NCBI GenBank assembly: GCA_963785565.1
Contig: CAWAVV010000049.1
Coordinates: 15,812-79,811 of the forward strand
Source of the DNA: AP-15 sp963785565
GTDB taxonomy: Bacteria > Pseudomonadota > Alphaproteobacteria > ATCC43930 > CGMCC-115725
Length of the DNA: 64,000 nucleotides
Reading direction: 5' to 3'
Below, one piece after another: positions 17,752-26,540 of this stretch. Numbering within the stretch: the first letter of the stretch is position 1; every line of letters begins with the position of its first letter. The translations under genes were made by a program, and so were the position numbers. Under the pieces are notes generated by a model, which worked only from the letters and a program-made list of their open reading frames with translations, had not been told where the DNA came from and ran no database searches.

Positions 17752-18615
17752 ATGCCGGCGGAAAATGTCCCCACCGGACTGCCGATGACCCTGACTCTGG
17801 GCGGCGGGCCGACCGTCGGCCGTCTCGGTTTCGGTGCGATGCGGGTGACGGGACCGGGGGCGTGGGGACCGCCGCGCGACGAGAGCGGGGCGGTCGCTTT
17901 GCTCCGCCGGGTCGTCGACCAGGGCGTCAATTTTATCGACACCGCGGATTCTTATGGACCTGGTGTCAGCGAGAGCCTGATCGCCAAGGCGCTCTACCCG
18001 TATCCGGCGGGGCTGGTGATCGCGACCAAGAGCGGCCTCTTGCGACCCGGTCCCGACCGGTGGACGACCGATTGCCGCCCGGAGCATTTGCGCCGTGCCT
18101 GCGCCGACAGCCTGCGCCGGCTGCGGCTCGACCGCATCGAGCTCTATCAGCTGCATGCGGTCGATCGCCGGGTGCCGATCGAGGAATCCATCAGGGCGCT
18201 GGTCGATCTGCAAGCCGAGGGTAAGATCGGCCATATCGGGCTGTCGAACGTGTCGGCGGCCGAATTGGCCCGCGCGCAACGGCTGACGACGATCGTCTCG
18301 GTGCAGAATCACTACAATCTGCGGGATCGGTCGGATGACCGGCTTGTCGATCAGTGCGCCGCCGCGGGCATCGCCTTCATCCCGTGGTATCCGCTGGCCG
18401 CCGGCCGGCTCGCCGCTCCCGGCTCGGCATTGGCCCGGATTGCCGCACAGCATCACGCGACCCCGGCTCAGGTCGCGCTGTCGTGGCTGCTTCACCGCTC
18501 GCCCGCGATATTGCCGATCCCCGGGACCTCGTCGATCGCCCATTTCGACGAAAATCTCGCGGCCGCCGCACTGCGCCTGACCCCCGAGGAGTTTCGCGCG
18601 CTCGCCGCCAGTTAA
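17752..18615 (+). CDS. Aldo/keto reductase
   Basis: A 287-residue TIM-barrel NADPH-dependent reductase. The catalytic Asp/Tyr segment is VNFIDTADSYGPG, the Lys is in GLVIATKSGL, and the His is in IELYQLHAVD. The C-terminal NADP-binding part is LPIPGTSSIAHFDENLAAAALRL. The start ATG 17752 is preceded by GGGAGGGCGATC. It probably reduces aldehydes, but the physiological substrate is unknown. It sits 24 bp after the MlaC-like gene on the same strand. Confidence 0.9.
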   Translation: MPAENVPTGLPMTLTLGGGPTVGRLGFGAMRVTGPGAWGPPRDESGAVALLRRVVDQGVNFIDTADSYGPGVSESLIAKALYPYPAGLVIATKSGLLRPGPDRWTTDCRPEHLRRACADSLRRLRLDRIELYQLHAVDRRVPIEESIRALVDLQAEGKIGHIGLSNVSAAELARAQRLTTIVSVQNHYNLRDRSDDRLVDQCAAAGIAFIPWYPLAAGRLAAPGSALARIAAQHHATPAQVALSWLLHRSPAILPIPGTSSIAHFDENLAAAALRLTPEEFRALAAS

Positions 18616-18766
18616 ACTTCGCAATGGTCGAGCCTGCTTGGTCGAATGCGAACGCCGCCAAATTTGAGCGGCAGTCGCGAAATCGTCCTGCCCTTTAACG
18701 GTAACTTAACCACGCACCGCCAACCTTTGGCAGCTCAGTGGAGCTACATCGGTAAGGCAGGCGGCA

Positions 18767-19309
18767 ATGGCTTATCACCTACCCAGGCGGCGCGGCGAGA
18801 TTGCCGTGGCACTGGCCGCGCTCTTCGCCGTTTTGGCGCCGATCGGGTCAGTCGCGGGACCCGCCAAGTACGAGGTCACCTACACTGCGTCGAATGGCGA
18901 CGCCGCGGACGTGATCCTTACCTTGGGCAATCCGGCCGGCGGCGGCTATTTCAACGTTGCTGCAGCGAGCGGCATCTGGGACGGCGATCCAATCACCGCC
19001 CTTGTCCCGGTGAACGGATATGCCGGCAACGACAACCTGTTTTCGCCCGAGGGGACCTACTTCACGTTCCCCGGCGTCTCGTTTGCAGCCGGAGGCATCG
19101 ACCTCAATCTCGCCAACGACCTTCCGGGCATCCCCTATACCGAGGATCGGAGCGACAGCGATCCGTCGGGCTACCCGCAATTCGCATTGACCAGCCTCGA
19201 TCCGAGCGCGATCTCAGAGCCGGCCTCGTTCGCTCTTCTGGGGACGGCCCTGGTTTGCCTCGGCCTGTTGCGCCGGTCCTGGACCGCGCGGCCGGCAGCG
19301 TCGAGTTGA
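18767..19309 (+). CDS. Secreted protein with PEP-CTERM-like C-terminus
   Basis: A 180-residue protein with an N-terminal signal peptide (VALAALFAVLAPIGSVAG). The beta-rich body includes YEVTYTASNGDAADVILTLG and FSPEGTYFTFPGVSFAAGG. The C-terminus SEPASFALLGTALVCLGLLR plus RSW follows the PEP-CTERM layout: a Pro-containing motif, a transmembrane helix and a basic tail. Such tails are recognised by an exosortase, and none is encoded in the window. The start ATG 18767 follows AAGGCAGGCGG. The function of the body domain is unknown. Confidence 0.75.
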   Translation: MAYHLPRRRGEIAVALAALFAVLAPIGSVAGPAKYEVTYTASNGDAADVILTLGNPAGGGYFNVAAASGIWDGDPITALVPVNGYAGNDNLFSPEGTYFTFPGVSFAAGGIDLNLANDLPGIPYTEDRSDSDPSGYPQFALTSLDPSAISEPASFALLGTALVCLGLLRRSWTARPAASS

Positions 19310-19340
19310 TACCCGCCGCCGACGAGGCTGTATCGCCTGC

Positions 19341-19589
19341 TCAGCCGCCGCCGATCTTTGGGATAAGATAGATTTCGCTGTCGGCGGCGAGCGGCGCCAA
19401 ATAGGCGTCCTGGTAGATCTCGCCATTGATCGCCACGGCCATCCCCTCTTCGACTTGACGGCCGAGGCCGGGGAAACGGCGATCGAGCTCAAGGATCAGG
19501 CGGCGGAAGTTGTTTGCCTCCACGTCGAACTCGGAGAGCCCGCCGGTGAACCGGCGGGCCGCCGAGCCTGAAATCACGACGTGCGGCAT
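19341..19589 (-). CDS. MoaD/ThiS-family ubiquitin-like sulfur carrier protein
   Basis: An 82-residue beta-grasp protein: MPHVVISGSAARRFTGG, AINGEIYQDAYLAPLAADSE and IYLIPKIGGG. The C-terminal Gly-Gly is the site of adenylation and thiocarboxylation in this family. The frame ends in GGG, so an intact tail is present. It is downstream of the molybdenum-hydroxylase operon on the same strand, across a gap filled by an inverted repeat. A role in molybdopterin sulfur supply fits that context, but other carriers (thiamine, tungsten-enzyme associated) are possible. Confidence 0.75.
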   Translation of the reverse strand: MPHVVISGSAARRFTGGLSEFDVEANNFRRLILELDRRFPGLGRQVEEGMAVAINGEIYQDAYLAPLAADSEIYLIPKIGGG

Positions 19590-19610
19590 GTCAGCGCCTC
19601 CGTCCCTGAT

Positions 19611-19747
19611 ACTTCCCTCTCTGCCCTCGGGGGCGGAGAGGGCAGGGTGAGGTGGGGGAATTCCCTGTTCTCGCCGACGCCCACCTCACCCTCCCGTCCC
19701 TTTGGGCCGGGTCACTCCCTCTCCCCCCAAACGGCGGAGAGGGTCGA
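19611..19747. repeat. GC-rich intergenic inverted-repeat element (CCCTCTCC family)
   Basis: The gap contains nested inverted repeats: GCAGGGTGAGGTGGG (about 19641-19655) against CCCACCTCACCCTCC (19680-19694), and flanking CCCTCTCC/GGAGAGGG arms. The last unit resembles the terminator-like hairpin at 38381-38412. This is a common type of dispersed palindrome in alphaproteobacteria and probably terminates or processes the upstream hydroxylase transcript. Confidence 0.55.
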
Positions 19748-19766
19748 TTTGACGACGCCCCCGCCG

Positions 19767-22058
19767 CTACTCCGCGGCTTTGAGCGCCGGCTGCTGCGCG
19801 TCGAGCGCGGCGCGCAGCCGCGGCGGCGACATCGGCAGATCGCGCAGCCGCACCCCGGTCGCGGCGGCGATCGCATTGGCGACCGCAGCCATCGGCGGCA
19901 CGATCGGCACCTCGCCGACGCCGCGTGCGCCGAACGGGTGCCGCGGGTTCGGCACCTCGACAAGAACCGCCTCGATCATCGGAACGTCGGGCGCCACCGG
20001 ACAGCGATAGTCGAGAAAGCCCGGATTTTCGAGGCGTCCGTCCTTGTCGTAGATGTATTCCTCGTTCAGGGCCCAGCCGATGCCCTGGGCCACGCCGCCC
20101 TGGATTTGCCCCTCGACATAGGAGGGATGGATCGCCCGCCCGACATCCTGAACCGCAGTATAGCGCAAGATCTTGACATAGCCGGTCTCCGGATCGACCT
20201 CGACATCGCAAATATGCGTCGCAAAGCCGGGGCCCGCCCCTTGCGCGTTGACCGACACCTCGGCGGTAATCGGCCCGCCGGTGCGGCCTGATTTGGCGGC
20301 GATGGCGGCCAGCGGCAACGGCTCGAAGCTGCCGGCGTTGGCGCCGGCCGGGAACGCGCTACCGTCCTTCCATTCGACCGCGTCGGGGCTGATGTCCCAG
20401 ATCATCGCGGCGCGTTTCTTCAACTCGTCGACGACCTTCTCGGCGGCTTGCGTCGTGGCCATGCCGGTCGCGAAGGTGACGCGGCTGCCGCCGGTCAGGA
20501 ACGAAAAGCCGATCGAGCTGGTATCGGCGACGATCGGACGGACGCGCTCGACCGGGATGCCGAGGATCTCGGCCGCCATCATTGCCATCGAGGCGCGCGA
20601 TCCGCCGATATCCGGGGTGCCGACGGCGACGACCGCGGTGCCATCCTCGTTGATGTGGCAGGCTGCGCTCGACTCGCCGCCGATGTTGAACCAAAAGCCG
20701 GAGGCGATGCCGCGGCCTTGGTTGGGGCCGAGCTTCTCCTTCAGATGTGGGTGGTTCTTGGCCGCGTCGACGGTCTCGGCATAACCGATATTGACATAGG
20801 TCGGCCCGTGCGCCGCCTTGGTGCCGTCCTTGGCGGCATTCTTCTCGCGCAACAACAGCGGGTCGATGCCGAGCTGGCCGGCCAGTTCGTCGAGGCAGCT
20901 TTCGACGCCATAGGACGAAATCGGCGCTCCCGGCGCGCGATAGGCCGCCACCTTCGGCCGGTTCGAGACGACATCGTAGCCGACGATGTTGACGTTGGGG
21001 ATGTCGTACATCGCAAAGCCACACATGCAGCCTGGCCCTACCGGCGATCCCGGGAAGGCGCCGGCCTGGTATTTGAGCACGAGGTCGGCGGCGACGATCC
21101 GGCCATCCTTCTTGGCGCCGATCTTGACCTCGATGACGCCGCCCGAAGTCGGCCCGGTGCCGCGGAAGACTTCCTCGCGGCTCATCACCATCTTGACCGG
21201 CCGGCCCGACTTTTTGGCCATCGCCAGGGCCAGCGGCTCGAGATAGACAAGGGTCTTGCCGCCAAAGCCGCCGCCGATCTCGGCCGGGATCGCGCGGATC
21301 TGCGATATGTCGATGCCGAGCAATTTGGCGCAGTAGGCGCGGACCATGAACTGGCCCTGGCTCGAGCTCCAGATCGTGCATTGCCCGTCGGCCGCCATTG
21401 AGACGACGCAGGCGTGTGGCTCGATATAGGCCTGGTGTACCGGCTTGGTCGTATAGCGCCGCTCGATGATGACATCGGCCTCGCGGAAGCCGGCTTCCGC
21501 GTCGCCCTTGGCGAAGGCCACCCGCTTGGCAATGTTCGAAGGATGGGTGGGCTTGGGGTCGACGCCCTGGGTGAACAGATCGTCATGCAGCAGCGGCGCG
21601 TCCGGCTTCATCGCCTCTTCGACGTCGATCACATGCGGCAGCACGTGATAGGCGACCTCGATCAGCTCGCAGGCCTGCTCGGCGATTGCCGGAGAGACCG
21701 CGGCAACCGCCGCCACGGCGTGCCCGTCATAGAGCGCCCGATCGCGCGCCATGCAGTTTTGCGACAGGTCGCGGAAATTCATCGGCCCTTCGCCGACGAA
21801 TGCCTCCTCCGACGGGATCGGCGGGAAATCCTCCCAGGTGATCACCGCCTTGACCCCGGGCAATGCCTTTGCCTTGTCGGTGTTGATCGACAGGATGCGG
21901 GCGTGCGCGTGCGGGCTGCGCTTGACCTTGCCCCACAGCATGCCGGGCATGACCATGTCGGCGCCGAAATTGGCCCGGCCGGTGACTTTGTCGACCCCGT
22001 CCGGGCGAACCGGGCGAGTACCGACGACCTTCTGAAATTCCTTGGCGATGAACGTCAT
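19767..22058 (-). CDS. Xanthine dehydrogenase-family molybdopterin-binding (large) subunit, copy 1
   Basis: A 763-residue large subunit of a molybdenum hydroxylase. The first domain contains GVDKVTGRANFGADMVMPG. The Moco-binding domain has QGQFMVRAYCAKLLGI, EIGGGFGGKT and KVAAYRAPGAPISSYGVES. The C-terminal GARGVGEVPIVPPMAAV carries the conserved catalytic Glu. The AYRAPGAP loop differs from the AYRCSFR loop of form I CO dehydrogenase, so CO oxidation is unlikely. It hydroxylates an aromatic N-heterocycle, purine or aldehyde with water. It is a tandem paralogue of the upstream copy and shares a directional unit with the Fe-S and FAD subunit genes. Confidence 0.9.
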   Translation of the reverse strand: MTFIAKEFQKVVGTRPVRPDGVDKVTGRANFGADMVMPGMLWGKVKRSPHAHARILSINTDKAKALPGVKAVITWEDFPPIPSEEAFVGEGPMNFRDLSQNCMARDRALYDGHAVAAVAAVSPAIAEQACELIEVAYHVLPHVIDVEEAMKPDAPLLHDDLFTQGVDPKPTHPSNIAKRVAFAKGDAEAGFREADVIIERRYTTKPVHQAYIEPHACVVSMAADGQCTIWSSSQGQFMVRAYCAKLLGIDISQIRAIPAEIGGGFGGKTLVYLEPLALAMAKKSGRPVKMVMSREEVFRGTGPTSGGVIEVKIGAKKDGRIVAADLVLKYQAGAFPGSPVGPGCMCGFAMYDIPNVNIVGYDVVSNRPKVAAYRAPGAPISSYGVESCLDELAGQLGIDPLLLREKNAAKDGTKAAHGPTYVNIGYAETVDAAKNHPHLKEKLGPNQGRGIASGFWFNIGGESSAACHINEDGTAVVAVGTPDIGGSRASMAMMAAEILGIPVERVRPIVADTSSIGFSFLTGGSRVTFATGMATTQAAEKVVDELKKRAAMIWDISPDAVEWKDGSAFPAGANAGSFEPLPLAAIAAKSGRTGGPITAEVSVNAQGAGPGFATHICDVEVDPETGYVKILRYTAVQDVGRAIHPSYVEGQIQGGVAQGIGWALNEEYIYDKDGRLENPGFLDYRCPVAPDVPMIEAVLVEVPNPRHPFGARGVGEVPIVPPMAAVANAIAAATGVRLRDLPMSPPRLRAALDAQQPALKAAE

Positions 22059-22086
22059 GAAGCCTCACTCCCACTCTCATGGTGGT

Positions 22087-22165
22087 CGCCCCCGCTTAAG
22101 CGGGTCCCAGGGCAACCGGCAATATGCCGCTCGCTCTGGATTCCCACTTGCGCGGGAATGACGAA
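22087..22165. repeat. Intergenic palindromic repeat between the two large-subunit genes
   Basis: CGCCCCCGCTTAAGCGGGTC forms one hairpin, and CTGGATTCCCACTTGCGCGG plus GAATGACGAAG is the widespread 'GGATTCCCGC...GCGGGAATGACGA' type. It sits in the 115-bp gap between two large-subunit paralogues. It could be an insertion into, or a recombination scar of, the tandem duplication. Confidence 0.55.
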
Positions 22166-22173
22166 GTTAAACC

Positions 22174-24466
22174 CTACTCAGCCGCCGCGCGCATCGGCTC
22201 CGACGCGTCGAGCGCCGCCAGCAGCCGCGGTGGCGACATCGGCAGGTCGCGCAGCCGAATCCCGGTTGCGTCGGCGATCGCATTGGCGACCGCGGCCATT
22301 GGCGGCACGATCGGCACCTCGCCGACGCCGCGCGCGCCGAACGGATGGCGGGGGTTCGGCACCTCGATCAGGACCGTGTCGATCATCGGCATGTCCGAGG
22401 CGACCGGACAGCGGTAATCGAGGAAACCGGGGTTCTCCAGCCTTCCGTCCTTGTCGTAGATGTACTCCTCGCTGAGCGCCCAGCCGACGCCCTGCGCCAC
22501 GCCGCCCTGCATCTGCCCCTCGACATAGGAGGGGTGGATCGCCCGGCCGACATCCTGGATCGCCGTGTAGCGTAGGATCTTGACGTGGCCGGTCTCCTTG
22601 TCGACCTCGACATCGCAGATGTGGGTCGTAAAGCCGGGCCCCTGGCCTTGCGCGTTGATCTGCACCTCGGCGCTGATCGGCCCGCCGGTGCGCGCCGATT
22701 TCGAGGCGAGCTCGGCCAAGGGCAGCGGTTCGAAGCTGCCGGCATTGGCGCCGGCCGGGAACGCCTTGCCGTCCCGCCACTCGACCGCCTCGGGGCTGAT
22801 GTCCCATGTCACCGCGGCGCGTTTCTTGAGCTCCTCCACGACCTTCTGCGCGGATTGCGTTACTGCCATGCCGCCGGCAAAGGTGACGCGGCTGCCGCCG
22901 GTCGAAGCGCTGAAGCCGATCGCCGTCGTGTCGCCGACAACCGGGCGCACGCTCTCGAACGGCACCCCCAGCACCTCGGCCACCATCATCGCCATCGAGG
23001 CGCGCGAGCCGCCGATGTCGGGATGGCCCTCGGTCACCGTGACGGTGCCGTCCTCGTTGACGTGGCACGCGGCGCTCGATTCGCCGCCGGCATTGTGCCA
23101 GTAGCCCGAGGCGATGCCGCGCCCCTGGTTAGGCCCGAGCCGAGTCTTGAGATGTTCATGTGCCTTGGCGGCTTCGAGCGTCTGCTGATAGCCGATATTT
23201 ACCCAGGTCGGTCCGTGAGTTGCCTTGGTGCCGTCCTTGGCCCCGTTGATCTCGCGCAGCCGCAGCGGGTCGATCTTAAGCTCGCGCGCCAGCTCGTCCA
23301 TGCAGCTTTCGACCGCGAACGAGCCGATCGGCGCGCCGGGCGCGCGGTAGGCGGCAACTTTGGGGCGGTTGCACAAAACGTCGTAGCCGATCGTTTCGGC
23401 ATTCGGCAGGTCGTAGACCGCCAGTCCGCAGATGCAGCCCTGCTGGACCGGCGAGCCTTGAAAGGCGCCCGACTGGTATTTGAGCACGGTCTTCGCGGCG
23501 GTGATATGGCCGTCCTTCTTGGCGCCGAGCTTGACTTCGACGACGGCGCCCGAGGTCGGTCCGGTCGCCCGGAATACCTCTTCGCGGCTCATCACCATCT
23601 TGACCGGCCGGCCCGATTTCTTCGACAGCATATAGGCGACCGGCTCGAGATAGACGATCGTCTTGCCGCCGAAACCGCCGCCGATCTCGGCCGGGATCGC
23701 CCGGATATTGGCGATGTCGGCGCCGACGATGCGCGAGGTGTAGCCGCGCACCATGAACTGGCCTTGGCTCGAACTCCAGATCGTCGTTTGCCCGTCCGGC
23801 GCCACCGAAACGACGCAAGCATGCGGCTCGATATAGCCCTGGTGCACCGGCTTGGTCGTATAGCGCCGCTCTATCACGATTTCGGCTTCGCGGAAGCCGG
23901 CTTCGACATCGCCCTTCGCAAAGCGCACCACCTTCGAAACGTTGGAAGGCTTGGTCGGCTTGGGGTCGACGCCTGCGGTGAAGATGTTGTCATGCAGCAG
24001 CGGCGCGTCCGGTGCCATCGCGGCTTCGACGTCCATGACGTGCGGCAATACCTCGTATTCGACCTCGATCAGATCGAGCGCTTGCTCGCCGATCGCCTGC
24101 GAAACGGCCGCGACCGCGGCCACCGCATGACCCTCATAGAGGGCCTTGCCTATCGCCATGCAGTTGCGCGACAGGTCCCACAGATTGGCCGGGGCGGCGC
24201 CGAGAACGCGCTTATCCGGCGGGAGGTGCGGGAAAATCGGCGCGCGTGGTAACCGCCTTGACCCCCGGAAGCGCCATCGCCTTGTCGGTGTTGATCGACA
24301 GGATGCGGGCATGCGCGTGCGGGCTGCGCTTGATCTTGCCCCACAGCATCCCCGGCATCACCATGTCGGCGCCGAAATTGGCCCGCCCGGTGACCTTGTC
24401 GACGCCGTCGGGACGGATCGGACGGGTGCCGACGACCTTGAGGGTTTCTTTATCGAGGAAACTCAT
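22174..24466 (-). pseudogene. Xanthine dehydrogenase-family molybdopterin-binding subunit, copy 2, with one-base frameshift
   Basis: A close paralogue of the downstream large subunit. The first frame starts at ATG 24466 (MSFLDKETLKVVGTRPIRP, GVDKVTGRANFGADMVMPG) and stops at 24212 after RADFPAPPAG. The matching continuation (PHLPPDKRVLGAAPANLWDL, then SRNCMAIGKALYEGHAVAAV) is in the next frame and runs intact to 22174. It includes EIGGGFGGKT, KVAAYRAPGAPIGSFAVES and GARGVGEVPIVPPM. An extra base in the run GATTTTCCCGCACC (around 24225-24235) explains the break. Everything after it is undamaged, so this is a recent mutation or a sequence error. Its start overlaps the Fe-S subunit stop (ATGA). 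Confidence 0.85.
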
Positions 24467-24948
24467 CGCGCGGCCTCCTGTCGCATGACCGCGGCGGCGT
24501 CCAGCACCGCGCGGATGATCTTGTCATAGCCGGTGCAGCGGCAAAGATTGCCGGCGAGCCAATAGCGCGTCTCTTCTTCGGTCGGGTTCAGATTCTCGTC
24601 GAGCAATGCCTTGGCCGCGACGATGAAGCCGGGGGTGCAAAAACCGCACTGCAGTGCTGCATGTTCGAGGAATTTCTGCTGCACCGGGTGCAGGTGGTCA
24701 CCCTCGGCGATGCCCTCGACGGTCGTGATCTTGCGGCCCTCTGCTTCGGCCCCCAGCATCAGGCACGAACAGGCGATCCGCCCGTCGACGATGACGGTGC
24801 AGGCGCCGCAATCGCCCGAGCTGCAGCCTTCCTTGCTGCCGGTCAGGTTGAGCTCGTCGCGCAGCACGTCGAGCAGGGTCTGCTGCGGCTCGCACAGAAA
24901 TTCGACGGGCTCGCCGTTGATGACGGTTGATACGTGGTGTTTGGCCAT
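24463..24948 (-). CDS. (2Fe-2S)-binding small subunit of molybdenum hydroxylase
   Basis: A 161-residue two-cluster ferredoxin subunit. The N-terminal plant-type cluster ligands lie in GSKEGCSSGDCGACTVIVDG and a following CSCLM. The C-terminal helical cluster ligands lie in LQCGFCTPGF and NLCRCTGYDKI. It passes electrons from the molybdenum centre to the FAD subunit. Its stop overlaps the start of large-subunit copy 2 by 4 bp, and its start shares one base with the FAD-subunit stop (TAATG). The three genes are therefore tightly translationally coupled, which argues that copy 2 was the original partner. Confidence 0.95.
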   Translation of the reverse strand: MAKHHVSTVINGEPVEFLCEPQQTLLDVLRDELNLTGSKEGCSSGDCGACTVIVDGRIACSCLMLGAEAEGRKITTVEGIAEGDHLHPVQQKFLEHAALQCGFCTPGFIVAAKALLDENLNPTEEETRYWLAGNLCRCTGYDKIIRAVLDAAAVMRQEAAR

Positions 24949-25817
24949 TAGCGTGCTCCAGCGCGTTCAAAGGCTATTGCGGCTGCGCGGCGTGCCAGGA
25001 CGCCGGCGACCTTGATTCGGTATTCGATCGTGCCGCGTTTGTCGGAGATTGGGTTGCAGGAATGCCCCGCGGCGGCGTCGAGCGCCGCCAATGTCGGCTC
25101 GTCGAGCCGGTGCCCGATCAACGCCTTGGCCGACGGGTCGCAGATGATCTGGGTCGGCGCCACTGCCCCGAGCACGACCCGCGCATCGGTGCACACGCCG
25201 CTATTGTCGAGTGTGACATTGACCGCGACGCCGACGACCGCGATGTCCATCTCGGTGCGCGGGATGAAGCGCAGATAAGCATCGGATTGGTGCGGCTTGG
25301 GTTTGGGTATGTGAAACTCGACGATGAATTCGCCCTTGGCGAGCGAGGTCCGGCCGGGTCCGGTCACGATCGCCTCGACCGGGGCTTCGCGTTTGCCGCT
25401 GGGGCCGGCGATCACGCAAGTGGCGCGTGCCGCGATCAGCGCGGGGACGCTGTCGGCCGCCGGCGAGGCATTGCACAGATTGCCGGCGAGCGAGGCCCGT
25501 CCCTGGATCTGCTCCGAGCCGATCAGATCGAGGCCCTCGACGATCCCCGGCCAGGCCTGGGTCAGCGCCTTGTGTTCATAGACCACGGCCCCCGGCGTCG
25601 AGGCGCCGACGACGAATTGGTTGGCCTCCTCGCGGATGCCGATCATTCCCGGAATTCGCTTGGTGTCGACGATCAAATCGGGCTTCATCCGGCCCGACCG
25701 CAGCTGCACCAGCAAATCGGTTCCGCCGGCCAACACCTTGGCCGTGCCGGAAGCGTCGGCGAGCATCTTGACCGCCTCGTCGACGCTGGTCGGTGCGGCA
25801 AAGCTCAGACTGGGCAT
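24948..25817 (-). CDS. FAD-binding medium subunit of molybdenum hydroxylase
   Basis: A 289-residue CoxM/XdhB-type subunit. FAD-binding motifs are AKVLAGGTDLLVQLRSG and LAGNLCNASPAADSVPALIA, the latter with the typical GNLCNASPAAD signature. A C-terminal CO_deh_flav_C-type part contains DAYLRFIPRTEMDIAVVGVA. It transfers electrons from the Fe-S subunit to the final acceptor. The start at 25817 is preferred because AGGAGGGAAC lies directly before it. It is the first gene of the hydroxylase operon. Confidence 0.95.
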   Translation of the reverse strand: MPSLSFAAPTSVDEAVKMLADASGTAKVLAGGTDLLVQLRSGRMKPDLIVDTKRIPGMIGIREEANQFVVGASTPGAVVYEHKALTQAWPGIVEGLDLIGSEQIQGRASLAGNLCNASPAADSVPALIAARATCVIAGPSGKREAPVEAIVTGPGRTSLAKGEFIVEFHIPKPKPHQSDAYLRFIPRTEMDIAVVGVAVNVTLDNSGVCTDARVVLGAVAPTQIICDPSAKALIGHRLDEPTLAALDAAAGHSCNPISDKRGTIEYRIKVAGVLARRAAAIAFERAGAR

Positions 25818-25987
25818 GTTCCCTCCTGATTGACGCGGGGCACAGTCCCGCCGAGATACGCTGACGCAATGCGGCGGCATCGGGGGCAAGCGCCAAGCAC
25901 CGCGTCGTCTTCGATTACACTACCATCCTATGCGGCGTGAAGCGCTATGTTCCGATGTCTCGGCAGGATCCCGCGCTGCGCCGCACC

Positions 25988-26422
25988 ATGATCCCGATAA
26001 TAGGCGATATCGTCCTCGATGACAGCCAGATCGAGGAAAGCTTTATCCGCGCCTCCGGCCCCGGCGGACAGAACGTCAACAAACTCGCGACCGCGGTGCA
26101 GCTGCGCCTCGATCTCGCCCACTCCTTGACCTTGCCGCCCGAGGTGCGCGAGCGGGCCGCGCGCCTCGCCGGCCGGCGCCTGACCCAGGACGGCGTCCTG
26201 GTCATCACCGCCCGCCGTTTTCGCACCCAGGAGCGCAACCGTCAGGATGCGCTCGACCGCCTGATCGCGCTGATCCGCCGCGCCGCCGCGCCGCCAACCC
26301 CACGCCGGCCTACCAAGCCCACCGCCGCCGCCAAACGCCGCCGCCTTGCCGCCAAATCCCGCCGCGCCGCCCTGAAACAACAGCGCCGCCCCGCCGCGAA
26401 CGACAACGACGCCGGTGGATGA
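25988..26422 (+). CDS. arfB: Alternative peptide-chain release factor ArfB (YaeJ)
   Basis: A 144-residue class I release-factor-like hydrolase. The catalytic GGQ lies in SFIRASGPGGQNVNKLATAV, and the C-terminal tail is strongly basic (PRRPTKPTAAAKRRRLAAKS and beyond), as needed to enter the empty mRNA channel. It rescues stalled ribosomes by hydrolysing peptidyl-tRNA. The start at ATG 25988 aligns with known ArfB N-termini. GTG 25937 and ATG 25955 would add up to 17 residues, and none of the three has a good ribosome-binding site. Confidence 0.85.
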   Translation: MIPIIGDIVLDDSQIEESFIRASGPGGQNVNKLATAVQLRLDLAHSLTLPPEVRERAARLAGRRLTQDGVLVITARRFRTQERNRQDALDRLIALIRRAAAPPTPRRPTKPTAAAKRRRLAAKSRRAALKQQRRPAANDNDAGG

Positions 26423-26540
26423 GGGTTCGCCCGCCCCGCCGCGGGTCGCCTCCGCCGCCTCGCGATGAGGCTCGGTCATCCGGCATATGTCGGATAGTAT
26501 CGCTCGCCGCAGCTGTTGTTTCCTCCGACCGAGGCTCCTG

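Noticed and set aside
20448..21401. 317-codon plus-strand frame within large subunit copy 1
   Set aside because: Same kind of antisense shadow; no ribosome-binding site and no motif.
19767..22058. Aerobic CO dehydrogenase large subunit (coxL)
   Set aside because: The diagnostic AYRCSFR loop is absent; the loop reads AYRAPGAP, so only the broader xanthine dehydrogenase family is supported.
22585..24252. 555-codon plus-strand frame across the second large subunit
   Set aside because: Antisense shadow with Asp/Arg/His-rich composition and no family signature; the minus-strand frame encodes a clear molybdenum hydroxylase.
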